Under the pieces are notes generated by a model. It saw only the letters and a program-made list of their open reading frames with translations, made no database searches and was not told the origin of the DNA. A program made the translations under genes and the position numbers. From Pseudozobellia sp. WGM2 (GTDB lineage: Bacteria > Bacteroidota > Bacteroidia > Flavobacteriales > Flavobacteriaceae): 64,000 bases of DNA. Location of the stretch: assembly GCF_017810075.1 (NCBI RefSeq), contig NZ_JADNYK010000011.1, positions 1 to 64,000 of the forward strand, read 5' to 3'. Positions 1 through 10,237 of the stretch are shown here, in pieces. How positions within the stretch are numbered: position 1 is the first letter of the stretch; each line of letters begins with the position of its first letter.

Positions 1-1
1 T

Positions 2-3000
2 ATTCTGAACGCCGCGGAAGCGGGAGCGGACGTTTCCGTAACGGGAACGGTAAGCGGTGACTTCAACGCCGGGGATACGGTGACCCTAACGGTCGACGGA
101 ACAAATTATACGGGAACGGTAGACGCCCTTGGCGCATACAGTATCGATGTACCGGGCAGCAAACTGGCGACCGATGCGGATACCACGGTAGACGGAAGCG
201 TAACGACGACGGACGCGGCCGGAAACGTAGGAACAATAACAGAAACAAAAGCCTATACGGTGGATACCACATTACCTGTACCGGTCTTGGAAATAGACGA
301 CATCACTGCCGATAACATCCTGAACGCCGCGGAAGCGGGAGCGGACGTTTCCGTAACGGGAACGGTAAGCGGTGACTTCAATGCCGGGGATACGGTGACC
401 CTAACGGTCGACGGAACAAATTATACCGGAACGGTAGACGCCTTGGGCGCTTACAGTATCGATGTACCTGGAAGTGCTTTGGCGGCCGATGGGGATACCA
501 CGGTAGATGGTAGTGTAACCACAACGGATGCAGCTGGTAATTCTGCAAGTGCTACGGATACACAGGTATATAGTGTAGATGTAGTAGCGCCAATTCCAAC
601 ATTGACTATCGACGACATCACGGCGGACAACATCCTGAACGCTGCGGAAGCGGGAGCGGACGTTACCGTAACGGGAACGGTAAGCGGTGACTTCAATGAT
701 GGGGATACGGTAACCTTGACGGTGGACGGCACGGACTATACCGGAACGGTAGACACCTTGGGCGCCTACAGTATCGACGTACCGGGCAGCAAACTGGCCG
801 CCGATGCCGATACCACGGTAGACGGAAGCGTGACCACAACGGACGCGGCCGGAAACGTAGGAACAGTAACAGAAACAAAAGCCTATACGGTGGATACCAC
901 GGCACCGGTACCAACATTGACCATAGACGACATCACTGCGGACAACATATTGAACGCTGCGGAAGCCGGTGCGGACGTTTCCGTAACGGGAACGGTAAGC
1001 GGTGACTTCAATGCCGGGGATACGGTGACCCTAACGGTCGACGGAACGGATTATACCGGAACGGTAGACGCCTTGGGCGCCTACAGTATCGATGTACCGG
1101 GCAGCGCACTGGCCGCCGATGCCGATACCACGGTAGACGGAAGCGTGACCACTACGGATGCAGCTGGAAACTCTGCAAGTGCTACGGATACACAAGTGTA
1201 TTCGGTAGATACCACATTACCTGTACCGGTCTTGGAAATAGACGACATCACTGCCGATAACATATTGAACGCCGCGGAAGCGGGAGCGGACGTTTCCGTA
1301 ACGGGAACGGTAAGCGGTGACTTCAACGCCGGGGATACGGTGACCCTAACGGTCGACGGCACGGATTATACCGGAACGGTAGACGCCCTGGGCGCGTACA
1401 GTATCGACGTACCGGGAAGCGCACTGGCCGCCGATGCCGATAGCACGGTAAACGGTAGCGTGACCACTACGGACGCAGCTGGTAATTCTGCAAGTGCTAC
1501 GGATACACAAGTGTATTCGGTAGATACCACATTGCCAATTCCAACATTAACTATCGACGACATCACGGCCGATAACATATTGAACGCCGCGGAAGCGGGA
1601 GCGGACGTTACCGTAACGGGAACGGTAAGCGGTGACTTCAATGACGGGGATACGGTGACCCTAACGGTCGACGGAACGGACTATACCGGAACCGTGGACG
1701 CCCTTGGCGCCTACAGTATCGACGTACCGGGCAGCGCACTGGCGGCCGATGGGGATACAACTGTTGATGGTAGCGTGACCACTACGGACGCGGCCGGGAA
1801 CTCTGCAAGTGCTACGGATACGCAGGTATACACTGTAGATACCACATTACCGGTACCGGTCTTGGAGATAGACGACATCACCGCGGACAATATATTGAAC
1901 GCTGCGGAAGCGGGAGCTGACGTTTCCGTAACGGGAACCGTATCCGGTGATTTCAATACCGGTGATACCGTTACTTTAACGGTGGACGGAACAAATTACA
2001 CGGGAACGGTGGACGCCCTTGGCGCGTACAGTATCGACGTACCCGGCAGCAAACTGGCCGCCGATGCCGATACGACTGTAGACGGTAGCGTGACCACCAC
2101 GGACGCTGCCGGAAATGTAGGAACCGCGACGGATACCCAGATATACACAGTTAATACCACTTCTCCGGCAATCACAATTGATACTGTCGCAGGCGATGAT
2201 ATTATAAATGATACTGAAGATGACAGTCCTGTAACGATAAGTGGTACTACCTCCAATGTAGAAGACGGACAAATAGTGACGGTAACATTGAACGGAGAAA
2301 CGTATACTGCTCCTGTTAGTTCCAATACTTGGACCTTGAATATTCCGGCTTTGGATGCCCAAGCCTTGGACGCTAATGAAACCGTTACTGCTGATGTAAG
2401 TAACCTGGGAGGTAATCCTGCAGCTCAAATAACTAGGGATATTGAGCATGATGCAATAGCTCCGGTACCGGTCTTGGAGATAGACGACATCACGGCGGAC
2501 AACATATTGAACGCCGCGGAAGCGGGAGCTGACGTTTCCGTAACGGGTACGGTAAGCGGTGACTTCAACGACGGGGATACGGTGACCCTAACGGTAGACG
2601 GCACGGATTATACGGGAACGGTGGACGCCCTTGGCGCGTACAGTATCGACGTACCGGGCAGCAAACTGGCCGCCGATGCCGATACGACTGTTGACGGAAG
2701 CGTAACGACGACGGATGCCGCCGGCAATATAGGAACGGCAACTGATACACAGGTATATAGTGTAGATGTAGTAGCGCCGATTCCAACATTGACCATCGAC
2801 GACATCACTGCCGATAACATCTTGAACGCTGCGGAAGCGGGAGCGGACGTTTCCGTAACGGGAACGGTAAGCGGTGACTTCAATGCCGGCGATACGGTGA
2901 CCCTAACGGTAGACGGAACAAATTATACGGGAACGGTAGACGCCCTTGGCGCGTACAGTATTGACGTACCGGGCAGCAAACTGGCCGCCGATGCGGACAC

Positions 3001-3715
3001 CACGGTGGACGGAAGCGTGACCACTACGGATGCCGCCGGAAACTCTGCAAGTGCTACGGATACACAGGTATATAGTGTAGATGTAGTAGCGCCGATTCCA
3101 ACATTGACCATCGACGACATCACGGCTGACAACATATTGAACGCTACGGAAGCGGGAGCGGACGTTGCCGTAACGGGAACTGTCTCTGGAGATTTCAATG
3201 AAAATGACCCGGTAACCTTGACCGTCAATGGTACAGATTATATAGGAACGGTTGATGCTTCCGGAAACTTTAGCATTGATGTTCCGGGTAGTGAATTAGC
3301 TGCCGATGCAGATACTACTGTCGAAGGAAGTGTTTCTACGACTGATACTGGTGGAAATACTGGAACATCCGTAGAAACAAAAACATATAGTGTAGATAAT
3401 TCTGCGCCGATAGTGGCATTGACTATCGATGATGTTACGGATAATAAAAGTATCGATGCTACCGAAGCTGTTTCGGATGTTGCAATAACGGGAACGGTAA
3501 CTGGTGATTTCAATGAGAATGATGTAGTGTCCTTGATTATCAACGGAAACACTTACACAGGTACTGTTGATTCCCTAGGTAACTTTAACATAGACGTGCC
3601 CGGTAGTGATTTGGTAGCGGATGATGACACTTCAATTGAAATAAGTCTGACAACCACCGATACAGCAGGTAACAGTATTACGGTAAATGAAACTAAGGCT
3701 TATAGCATTGATGTC
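2..3715 (+). repeat. Tandem 315-bp coding repeats of the adhesin
   Basis: Units begin at 2, 317, 632, 947, 1262, 1577 and 1892 with an exact 315-bp step. A divergent 297-bp unit lies at 2207-2503. Units resume at 2504 and 2819, and units at 3134 and 3449 are progressively diverged. The first nine regular units are almost identical even at synonymous sites, which points to recent duplication or gene conversion. Variable residues (DVSV/DVTV, NAGD/NDGD, TNY/TDY, GSK/GSA, GNVGT/GNSAS and two linker types) are reshuffled between units. Confidence 0.95.
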
Positions 3716-4363
3716 GTAGATAATGATCCAGACAATGACGGACTGACCAATGATGAGGAAGCTGTTTTAGGTACTAATCCAAACAATCCGGATACGGATG
3801 GTGACGGAATTAGTGATGGAGAAGAAGTCTTGGACGATACGAATCCGCTAGACGATTGTGATTCGGATGGAGGCGCTCCTTTGGGTACATCAGATTGTGA
3901 TGATGATGGTCTTTCCGTAGATGAAGAGGAAGATCGAGGAACGGATCCTAACAATGCCGATACCGATGGCGATGGTATATTAGATGGTCAAGAGGTAACT
4001 GATAACACCGATCCGTTAGATGGCTGTAGTTCACTTGGGGGTACTCCTCCCACAGGTAGTGCATGTGATATTGAAGTTAAGAACGACCTAGTAACGCCAC
4101 AGTTGAACGATGGTAGATTCATTATCACAAATATTGAAAGCTTCCCAAGAAATACGGTGGAAGTCTATAATCGATGGGGTGTGAAGGTGTACGAAACAGA
4201 TGGGTATAACAATGCTGATAAAGCCTTTACCGGTGTTTCGAACGGAAGGGTGACCATTCAACAGAAAGAAGAGTTACCGGTGGGCGTTTATTTCTACATC
4301 ATTAAGTATGTAAATAACAACGATCAGCGTTCTCAATCAGGATACCTCTATATAAATAGATAA
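2..4363 (+). CDS. Giant Ig-like repeat adhesin with type B T9SS sorting domain (5' partial)
   Basis: C-terminal 1453 residues of a larger cell-surface adhesin; the open frame runs off the left edge, so the true start is outside the window. Seen in order: near-identical 105-residue Ig-like modules (motifs [35 protein letters not shown]), one divergent 99-residue module, two decayed modules, four Asp-rich thrombospondin-type-3-like calcium loops ([12 protein letters not shown] type) with Cys pairs, then a C-terminal domain with [12 protein letters not shown] and PVGVYFYII, typical of CHU_C/gliding-associated type B sorting domains. The family is exported by the type IX secretion system and kept on the surface; the modules resemble those of LapA/Bap-like adhesins. 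The SprF-like gene follows after 27 bp, as expected for a dedicated export partner. The repeats look richer in GC than neighbouring genes. Role in adhesion or gliding is inferred. Confidence 0.9.
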   Translation: MLNAAEAGADVSVTGTVSGDFNAGDTVTLTVDGTNYTGTVDALGAYSIDVPGSKLATDADTTVDGSVTTTDAAGNVGTITETKAYTVDTTLPVPVLEIDDITADNILNAAEAGADVSVTGTVSGDFNAGDTVTLTVDGTNYTGTVDALGAYSIDVPGSALAADGDTTVDGSVTTTDAAGNSASATDTQVYSVDVVAPIPTLTIDDITADNILNAAEAGADVTVTGTVSGDFNDGDTVTLTVDGTDYTGTVDTLGAYSIDVPGSKLAADADTTVDGSVTTTDAAGNVGTVTETKAYTVDTTAPVPTLTIDDITADNILNAAEAGADVSVTGTVSGDFNAGDTVTLTVDGTDYTGTVDALGAYSIDVPGSALAADADTTVDGSVTTTDAAGNSASATDTQVYSVDTTLPVPVLEIDDITADNILNAAEAGADVSVTGTVSGDFNAGDTVTLTVDGTDYTGTVDALGAYSIDVPGSALAADADSTVNGSVTTTDAAGNSASATDTQVYSVDTTLPIPTLTIDDITADNILNAAEAGADVTVTGTVSGDFNDGDTVTLTVDGTDYTGTVDALGAYSIDVPGSALAADGDTTVDGSVTTTDAAGNSASATDTQVYTVDTTLPVPVLEIDDITADNILNAAEAGADVSVTGTVSGDFNTGDTVTLTVDGTNYTGTVDALGAYSIDVPGSKLAADADTTVDGSVTTTDAAGNVGTATDTQIYTVNTTSPAITIDTVAGDDIINDTEDDSPVTISGTTSNVEDGQIVTVTLNGETYTAPVSSNTWTLNIPALDAQALDANETVTADVSNLGGNPAAQITRDIEHDAIAPVPVLEIDDITADNILNAAEAGADVSVTGTVSGDFNDGDTVTLTVDGTDYTGTVDALGAYSIDVPGSKLAADADTTVDGSVTTTDAAGNIGTATDTQVYSVDVVAPIPTLTIDDITADNILNAAEAGADVSVTGTVSGDFNAGDTVTLTVDGTNYTGTVDALGAYSIDVPGSKLAADADTTVDGSVTTTDAAGNSASATDTQVYSVDVVAPIPTLTIDDITADNILNATEAGADVAVTGTVSGDFNENDPVTLTVNGTDYIGTVDASGNFSIDVPGSELAADADTTVEGSVSTTDTGGNTGTSVETKTYSVDNSAPIVALTIDDVTDNKSIDATEAVSDVAITGTVTGDFNENDVVSLIINGNTYTGTVDSLGNFNIDVPGSDLVADDDTSIEISLTTTDTAGNSITVNETKAYSIDVVDNDPDNDGLTNDEEAVLGTNPNNPDTDGDGISDGEEVLDDTNPLDDCDSDGGAPLGTSDCDDDGLSVDEEEDRGTDPNNADTDGDGILDGQEVTDNTDPLDGCSSLGGTPPTGSACDIEVKNDLVTPQLNDGRFIITNIESFPRNTVEVYNRWGVKVYETDGYNNADKAFTGVSNGRVTIQQKEELPVGVYFYIIKYVNNNDQRSQSGYLYINR

Positions 4364-4390
4364 TTACCAACCACTAGTAGAAACAAAATC

Positions 4391-5326
4391 ATGAACAGAT
4401 TAGTTTTAGTTGTATTACTTTGTTTGGGCGCCCTGAAAGGGGCTGCCCAACAAGATGCACAGTACACCCAATATATGTACAACACCATAACGATCAACCC
4501 AGCTTATGCGGGCTCAAGGGGTACGTTTAGCGCAATGCTTCTACACCGCTCTCAGTGGGTCGGTCTCGATGGTGCACCGATGACCCAAACTTTAAACGTG
4601 CACAGCCCTATTGGTAAAAGATTGGGCCTAGGGCTGTCTATTGTTAACGATGAAATCGGAAATGGAACCAATCAAGATACTTATTTCGATATTCCTGTTT
4701 CTTATACCGTTCCTGTATCGCAAGAAGGTAAATTGTCATTTGGGGTAAAGGCCGGGGGTCATTTGCTATCCGTAGATTTTAATAAACTCCAAAATTACGA
4801 GATGGAGGCTAGGGGAGTAACGGCGGCAAGTATCGATAAAAAGTTTTCACCAAATTTTGGTGCGGGGGTTTATTACCATACCGAAAATTTCTATTCTGGA
4901 CTTTCAATACCCAATTTTCTAAAGACCGAGCATTTTGACAATTCAGGAGAATCAGTTTCTTATTTAGCCCAGGAGCGAATGAACTGGTACTTTATTACGG
5001 GTTATGTTTTCGAGATGAATCGTGATGTGAAGCTAAAACCTGCCGTATTGTTCAAAGCGGTCAAGGGTGCACCCTTGCAAGCGGATCTATCTGCTAGTGT
5101 ACTGTTGAGGGATAAATTTTCAATGGGCCTAGCTTACCGTTGGGACGCTGCCGTGAGTGCGATGGTCGGGTTTCAATTTTCGGACCAATTTATGGCCGGT
5201 CTTGCCTATGACAAAGAAACGACTGAATTGGGCAGTACCCGATTTAATGATGGTTCTTTCGAAATCTTTTTACGCTACGAAGTATTTAGAAGAATTCGCA
5301 GCACCATTTCACCACGTTTTTTCTAA
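4391..5326 (+). CDS. PorP/SprF family type IX secretion outer-membrane protein
   Basis: 311 residues with an N-terminal signal peptide (about residues 1-20, ending in KGAAQ) and the family opening QDAQYTQYMYN..INPAYAGSRG, followed by alternating beta-strand sequence expected of an outer-membrane beta-barrel. PorP/SprF proteins bind PorE/PorK-type components and are needed for export or surface attachment of type B sorting-domain substrates such as SprB. Its position 27 bp after the giant adhesin makes it the likely cognate partner, probably in one transcript. It ends 5 bp before the convergent gene at 5332. Function of the family is established; the pairing is inferred from context. Confidence 0.93.
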   Translation: MNRLVLVVLLCLGALKGAAQQDAQYTQYMYNTITINPAYAGSRGTFSAMLLHRSQWVGLDGAPMTQTLNVHSPIGKRLGLGLSIVNDEIGNGTNQDTYFDIPVSYTVPVSQEGKLSFGVKAGGHLLSVDFNKLQNYEMEARGVTAASIDKKFSPNFGAGVYYHTENFYSGLSIPNFLKTEHFDNSGESVSYLAQERMNWYFITGYVFEMNRDVKLKPAVLFKAVKGAPLQADLSASVLLRDKFSMGLAYRWDAAVSAMVGFQFSDQFMAGLAYDKETTELGSTRFNDGSFEIFLRYEVFRRIRSTISPRFF

Positions 5327-5331
5327 TAGCA

Positions 5332-6483
5332 CTAATCATTGGCCAAGTAGAGAAACCCTTGAAATTCAAGGTTTAAATCGTCTAGGGAAACAATATAAAA
5401 ATACACTCCCGAAGGCAGTCCGTTTTCACGACCGATAACGAAATTATTTTGGTTCGAAAACCCGTTGAACTCATTGGTATAATCATCCAACTCAAAAACT
5501 TTAGAACCATTTCGGTCAAAAATCATAATGTGGTTATTGGGTGATAATGCCAATTCAGGAATTTCCAAGAAATCGTTGATACCATCACCGTTCGGGGACA
5601 CAAAGTAATTTTCAAGGTCGAGAAAATCACGTGGTTCTCCGAAAGCCCCAAAAGTGAGCACTTCATAATCATCGGGAATAAAAGAACCGGAAATGGCTAC
5701 CCCATTGATCAGATCACCAACTGAAGACGGGCCGCCCAACATTTCCCATTGATCGGTAGTTTTACTCCACCCGACAATAACAATTTCTTCGACCACCCGA
5801 CTCAAAGAGGCAATGTCGCTTCGATCGTTCCAAGAAAGTTGTACCGAAGAAGGTACGGAACCTTCCAGTCGCCAAAATTCAGTAGTGCTGATATCACCAA
5901 GGCCATTCGCTTTGGTATTGGTATTAAAGGAGGTAAAGGTCGAGGGACTATTCGGATCTTCAAAAAAGTAGGCCGCTTTCGCCAGAGCGTTCACTCCCTC
6001 GGAGTTCAGAATCAAAGGTCGCAATTGTTCTACATCGCCCACCGGAAAGTTAAAACTTTGCTGATTGTTGATGCTGGCATAACCGTCGACCTTACTGATA
6101 TCGTTTTCTCCAAATGAAAACCCTAGATCCAGAAAGTTCAATGTAGTTGCGTTTTGAGTTCTAGGGGTCAATACGTTGCCCGAAACAAAATTGGCATTGT
6201 TGGCCACATTGACCGGAATATCTAGAAAAGTGCCGTTTTGGGTCATAAACTCTACATCGAAAAAAGTAGGGGGCAAGCTACCACTAATATTGCGCAAATT
6301 GGTGCCATAAAAACCGGCGAGGCCTTGGTTCTCATCAAAAGAACCATCGTTTATGAGGTCGGTATGAAAACCCATTTGACCTCCATCATGTAAACGAAGG
6401 TTGCCCGTATTGTACAAAGCGGTTTGGGCCTGAGCGGTTGTCGCCCCTACTAACATCAATAAAAATGAAATTGTCTTATTCAT
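5332..6483 (-). CDS. Secreted protein with type B (CHU_C) T9SS sorting domain
   Basis: 383 residues. The start is placed at the ATG at 6483 because it opens a clean signal peptide (MNKTISFLLMLVGATTAQAQ); an upstream in-frame codon would overlap the preceding gene. The last 90 residues carry the gliding-motility C-terminal pattern YFVSPNGDGINDFLEI, FDRNGSKVFELDDY and PSGVYFYIVSL. The middle (about residues 20-290) is beta-rich and not recognised. The start lies 2 bp after the stop of the 1142-residue surface protein, so the two are surely cotranscribed. It is likely a second substrate of the type IX system, perhaps also using the SprF-like protein encoded opposite. Confidence 0.85.
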   Translation of the reverse strand: MNKTISFLLMLVGATTAQAQTALYNTGNLRLHDGGQMGFHTDLINDGSFDENQGLAGFYGTNLRNISGSLPPTFFDVEFMTQNGTFLDIPVNVANNANFVSGNVLTPRTQNATTLNFLDLGFSFGENDISKVDGYASINNQQSFNFPVGDVEQLRPLILNSEGVNALAKAAYFFEDPNSPSTFTSFNTNTKANGLGDISTTEFWRLEGSVPSSVQLSWNDRSDIASLSRVVEEIVIVGWSKTTDQWEMLGGPSSVGDLINGVAISGSFIPDDYEVLTFGAFGEPRDFLDLENYFVSPNGDGINDFLEIPELALSPNNHIMIFDRNGSKVFELDDYTNEFNGFSNQNNFVIGRENGLPSGVYFYIVSLDDLNLEFQGFLYLAND

Positions 6484-6485
6484 AA

Positions 6486-9400
6486 TCAATTGATTTGGTG
6501 CCAAGCTGAACCATCGCTTTGCAGCTGAGTCACACCTGCTGGTAAGCTAGTTGAAGGTGTTCCGACAGAATCAATAAATGAATCTATAGTTATTGCTCCT
6601 CCTGTGATATTTTTTAATATATAAATTTTACCGACGTTAATGCCTGTGCCACCTGTGGAAGGCGCAGGTAAATTTACTGTGGTTGCATTACCAATAATTA
6701 CTGTATGATCGTCATCGGCAACAAATATAGAACCGCCGCCAGCTTCTGTTCTTATATTGGTTGAGAATGCACCTTTTACTGTGACATTAGTTATTCCTGC
6801 ACTTGGTTCATCAATAGTTAAAGCTTGAAATCCGCCAACATCAAAACCTATTTGGTCCGCTTCAACTCGATACACACCCGTGTCGGGGTCACTTGAAAAG
6901 CCATAGGCAAACCCATCACCGGCGGAAAAGGTTGCAGCTCTAACTTGTCCACCAGAAACATGGAATTTAGCAGCAGGTGTTGTTGTGCCTATTCCTATTA
7001 AACCAGCTCCGTCAAAGTATAAGTTTGAACCGTTCAAATTATACGTTCTATCTTCACCAAAGGTTTGTGTCAAGTCTGTAGTAGAAAGATTTGCGCCAGC
7101 ATTATCATCTACATATTTTTTGGTAGCTGCATCTGCATCAAGGGTAGGAGTGCCAAGATTAACGATTTTTTGGGTGTTTAAATCGATACTGGCTGTAGGT
7201 ACACCAAAACCACTTAAGGGAATATTGGCCTTGTCTAATTTAGCATTGGTGATGCCTGCATCTCTTACCTGTAATATATCTGATGCGGTTTCAATAGTTG
7301 CACCATCTACGTTAACGCTGAAATCATTGGTGCCTGATAGCGTAAGTCCGTCACCTCCAGTATAAGTAGTCGATCCACCGTTATCTGTACCGATAGTCCA
7401 GACTAAGTTATCTTGGTCCCATTTTAAAATTTGTCCATTGGTTGTTGCACCCATATTATTAAGGTCATCTAAAGTAATTGTATTTGGTGCTATCTTAGCT
7501 GATGTCACCGCATTGGCATTGATGTTTTCTTCAAAAACAGCGTTTACGGTCAATTCATCAGTACCTATAACATCGTCGGCAATGACAGTAGCCGAAGTAG
7601 GTCCGGTCACTTCTCCAGCTAAATCATTTACAGCAAAAGTTGTTCCGGTAAGAGTAAGTCCGGCTCCACCCGTATAGGTAGTAGAACCTCCAGCATCTTC
7701 CCAAGAGACGGCCCCGGCTCCATTGGAAGTCAAGACTTGATTGGCATCACCACGATCTCCGGCAATTTCTATACCGTTGTAAAGGACTATATCCCCATCA
7801 TTCTGAATGGTAAAGGCTTTGTCGGAGGCTAGCTGAGGAGCTTGTCGGGCGCCACTATTGTTATTCAATACAAAATGAAAATCGCCTACTCCGAAGTTCC
7901 CTGTTCTTTGAAACACCAGAGAACCTTTTCCATCATTGAATCTATCGTGAGCAAACAATATGCCTACTGCCGACCCGGCACCTTCTTGTCGGTTCTGCAC
8001 TTCTAAAGGATATGATACATTTCCACCAACATTATCTATGATATGCACTTTAACATTATTGTTTATAGCCTGGCCGTCAAGACCAATACCTAAAGCTCCG
8101 TAGGCTCTCCCGGATACTACCCTTGCTTCATAATCCCATATGAAACTTGGGTTGCCATTCGTCGGGTGAAAAAATTGGGAAGGATCACCGTTTTCATCTG
8201 CAAAAAATATTGATTTTGATTGACCGGTATGGCTTGCTGCAGAAGCTATCTCCCATTGTCCGTTGGTTTCGCTCCATCTCATGACTTGGCCGTCTGCATC
8301 GGCCCCCATATCACTAAAATCTTCAAGAGCGATGGTAGCATCCTTAATTTTTAGTGACGTTATAGAATCGTTTTGTATGGTCAGAACCCCAGCGTTATCC
8401 ATGGTGGCATCGCCGCTAATTTCTAACTGTTGGGCTACATCGCCTGCACCTCCAATAAGAATTGAACCATCGGTTAAGGCTCCGCCCGAGGCTACCGTTG
8501 CATCGACATAAGCTTTTGTGGCGGCATCTTGGGCAGCAGTGGGATCCAATAATTCTTTTATTTGTTGATTTAGCGCACCGTTTCCTGCTGCTAGTACTTC
8601 ACTCAAAATAGGTGTAGTACCTGTAGCAGGTACATTGGCCCAAACTACATCTCCACTGGCATCCGTAGTTAAAAATTGCCCGTTAGTTGCAGAGGGCTCG
8701 ATTTTAAAAGGGTTTGCAGCTGTACCTGTACCTGTTAGAGTAGTGCCGTCCACTACTTCGGTAGACCCTCCACCGCCACCTGCAAGGGCCGCATCGATCC
8801 CTGCCAAGTGTGCTTCTACATCGGCTGTTGCAGCCGTATAGTTAGCGGGGGTAGCTGCCACGGGTACCTCACCGGCATTTTGGTCATCGGTACCTCCACC
8901 ACCAGCCAAAGCACTTAAATCAACTTGATTGGTAGAACTGGCCGGGTTGCTAAGCGTCAGAATATTTGTAGCGTCGTCGAACAATAAATCTTGTAACTCG
9001 TTAGTGTCACTTATATCGACCCCCGTAATATTTATAGCATAGGGCGTAGCAATAGTACCATTACCTGATACGATGGTATTGGTGCCATTCTCTATTTTGG
9101 TATCTGAACCATCAGCAGTGGGTAAAGTCACAAAACCTGTAACCCCGGTAATCGATAGCTCGTTACCGTTGTTTAGTTCCAAACTTTGAATTTCGTTCGT
9201 GGCATCGGTATCTCCGTCAGCGGCAATATTGGTCGCATTGGTAGTTATTTGAGTCTGCAAGCCAGAATCGTCATAAAATGCGCCGTTATCGGTTCCTGCA
9301 CTAATAGCGTTACCAAGATCATTACTGATGATATCAGCGTTTGTGATAAAGCCTTCATCGTTGGTGAAATCTGACAGGTTGATATTATCATTATCCAATG

Positions 9401-9914
9401 CAAAAGCACCTACGGAGTTCTCAGAAAGTTTATCTTGCGTAACCGAATTGTTCTGAAGCTTTCCTTGGCCTATCGATCCATCTTGAATATCAATACCGTT
9501 GATACCGCCATTCACAATCTGTTCACTATTAATGCTGTTCGGGGCAATTTCGAAGTTGCTGCCATCCGCCGTAGGCGTAATCACAATAGTACTAATATCA
9601 TTAACCAAGGGGTCAGCGGTTAGGTTTCCGCCTTCTCCGTTTACGTTACACATATTATTCCACTGTGCGCCATCATAATAATATATACAATCTGCGGTAG
9701 TATTATAGACCATGGCCCCCCGATTAGGGACTATGGTGGTCATTTGCAAAGAATCTACCCGGGTAATCACGAGAACCTTGTCAGAGCTTTGAAGCTCTAA
9801 AAGAGATGCGGCATCAATGGTCTGGGGGTCATCACCGATTTTGACCTGGGCCTGTGCAGCCGTCGTTACAAGAAGACCGATCAGTACGAAAGGTATTGCT
9901 AAGTGCTTGAGCAT
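6486..9914 (-). CDS. Large repetitive tail-fibre-like surface protein
   Basis: 1142 residues from the ATG at 9914, chosen because it begins a signal peptide (MLKHLAIPFVLIGLLVTTAAQAQ); the open frame extends 54 bp further upstream. The N-terminal part (VKIGDDPQTIDAASLLELQS...VYNTTADCIYYYDGAQW) is a common opening of secreted Bacteroidota proteins. The body has low-complexity repeats resembling phage tail fibres: STTYTGG.GLTLTGT, paired AATKKYVD/AATKAYVD, and NGQ.LKWD/NGQ.MRWS segments. The C-terminus (NLPAPSTGGTGINVGKIYILKN) looks like a beta-helix tip. No type B sorting domain is seen on this protein; the next gene carries one. Exact role unknown; a surface filament or adhesin is inferred. 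Confidence 0.8.
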   Translation of the reverse strand: MLKHLAIPFVLIGLLVTTAAQAQVKIGDDPQTIDAASLLELQSSDKVLVITRVDSLQMTTIVPNRGAMVYNTTADCIYYYDGAQWNNMCNVNGEGGNLTADPLVNDISTIVITPTADGSNFEIAPNSINSEQIVNGGINGIDIQDGSIGQGKLQNNSVTQDKLSENSVGAFALDNDNINLSDFTNDEGFITNADIISNDLGNAISAGTDNGAFYDDSGLQTQITTNATNIAADGDTDATNEIQSLELNNGNELSITGVTGFVTLPTADGSDTKIENGTNTIVSGNGTIATPYAINITGVDISDTNELQDLLFDDATNILTLSNPASSTNQVDLSALAGGGGTDDQNAGEVPVAATPANYTAATADVEAHLAGIDAALAGGGGGSTEVVDGTTLTGTGTAANPFKIEPSATNGQFLTTDASGDVVWANVPATGTTPILSEVLAAGNGALNQQIKELLDPTAAQDAATKAYVDATVASGGALTDGSILIGGAGDVAQQLEISGDATMDNAGVLTIQNDSITSLKIKDATIALEDFSDMGADADGQVMRWSETNGQWEIASAASHTGQSKSIFFADENGDPSQFFHPTNGNPSFIWDYEARVVSGRAYGALGIGLDGQAINNNVKVHIIDNVGGNVSYPLEVQNRQEGAGSAVGILFAHDRFNDGKGSLVFQRTGNFGVGDFHFVLNNNSGARQAPQLASDKAFTIQNDGDIVLYNGIEIAGDRGDANQVLTSNGAGAVSWEDAGGSTTYTGGAGLTLTGTTFAVNDLAGEVTGPTSATVIADDVIGTDELTVNAVFEENINANAVTSAKIAPNTITLDDLNNMGATTNGQILKWDQDNLVWTIGTDNGGSTTYTGGDGLTLSGTNDFSVNVDGATIETASDILQVRDAGITNAKLDKANIPLSGFGVPTASIDLNTQKIVNLGTPTLDADAATKKYVDDNAGANLSTTDLTQTFGEDRTYNLNGSNLYFDGAGLIGIGTTTPAAKFHVSGGQVRAATFSAGDGFAYGFSSDPDTGVYRVEADQIGFDVGGFQALTIDEPSAGITNVTVKGAFSTNIRTEAGGGSIFVADDDHTVIIGNATTVNLPAPSTGGTGINVGKIYILKNITGGAITIDSFIDSVGTPSTSLPAGVTQLQSDGSAWHQIN

Positions 9915-10237
9915 ATGATCAAGATTTAAGGTATTAGGGTCAACAAAAATATAATTATCTGTATACATTACTAACTTATCAGGATAAACTACTTGTTCGT
10001 CTAGTTAAACGGAGAAAGTTTTTCCTACAAAGTACATTCTTTAACCTTCGGTATGTCAAAAATGAATTAACAAAAGTTTAGATATGACCGTTTTTTTAAA
10101 ACCGGTACTTGTGCTTTCTTTATGAACTTTTTAAATTCAAGAACACATATGACCGAGGGTTTGGCCGCTTAGAAATAGGCTCTCACGCAAAGTGAGACCT
10201 GCTAAGCCGAATCTAATTTATATATTAAAACAATCTG
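9915..10237. promoter_or_regulatory. Divergent intergenic region, 323 bp
   Basis: No gene found. It separates the leftward surface-protein operon from the rightward gene at 10238. The 9-bp direct repeat ATATGACCG occurs at 10082-10090 and 10147-10155. An imperfect stem-loop at 10167-10207 sits just before the rightward gene. No clear TAnnTTTG element could be assigned with confidence. Confidence 0.5.
10167..10207 (+). other. Stem-loop in the leader of the gene at 10238
   Basis: Inner stem TCTCAC / GTGAGA around a GCAAA loop, then GG / CC and an outer GCTTAG / CTAAGC, with a small internal bulge. No T-run follows, so it is not a terminator; it would lie in the 5' untranslated region about 30 bp before the start codon. 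Confidence 0.45.

Noticed and set aside
451-3552. Many open frames of 70-160 codons on the minus strand within the adhesin repeats
   Set aside because: They recur with the 315-bp period and arise from the codon bias of the sense strand; none has a start context or a recognisable domain.
2-4363. Adhesin repeats as a CRISPR or non-coding tandem array
   Set aside because: The period is a multiple of three, the frame is open throughout, and changes are mostly silent or conservative.
6985-9623. Plus-strand open frames inside the tail-fibre-like gene
   Set aside because: Shadows of the low-complexity coding sequence; the minus strand carries a signal peptide and a continuous 1142-residue frame.
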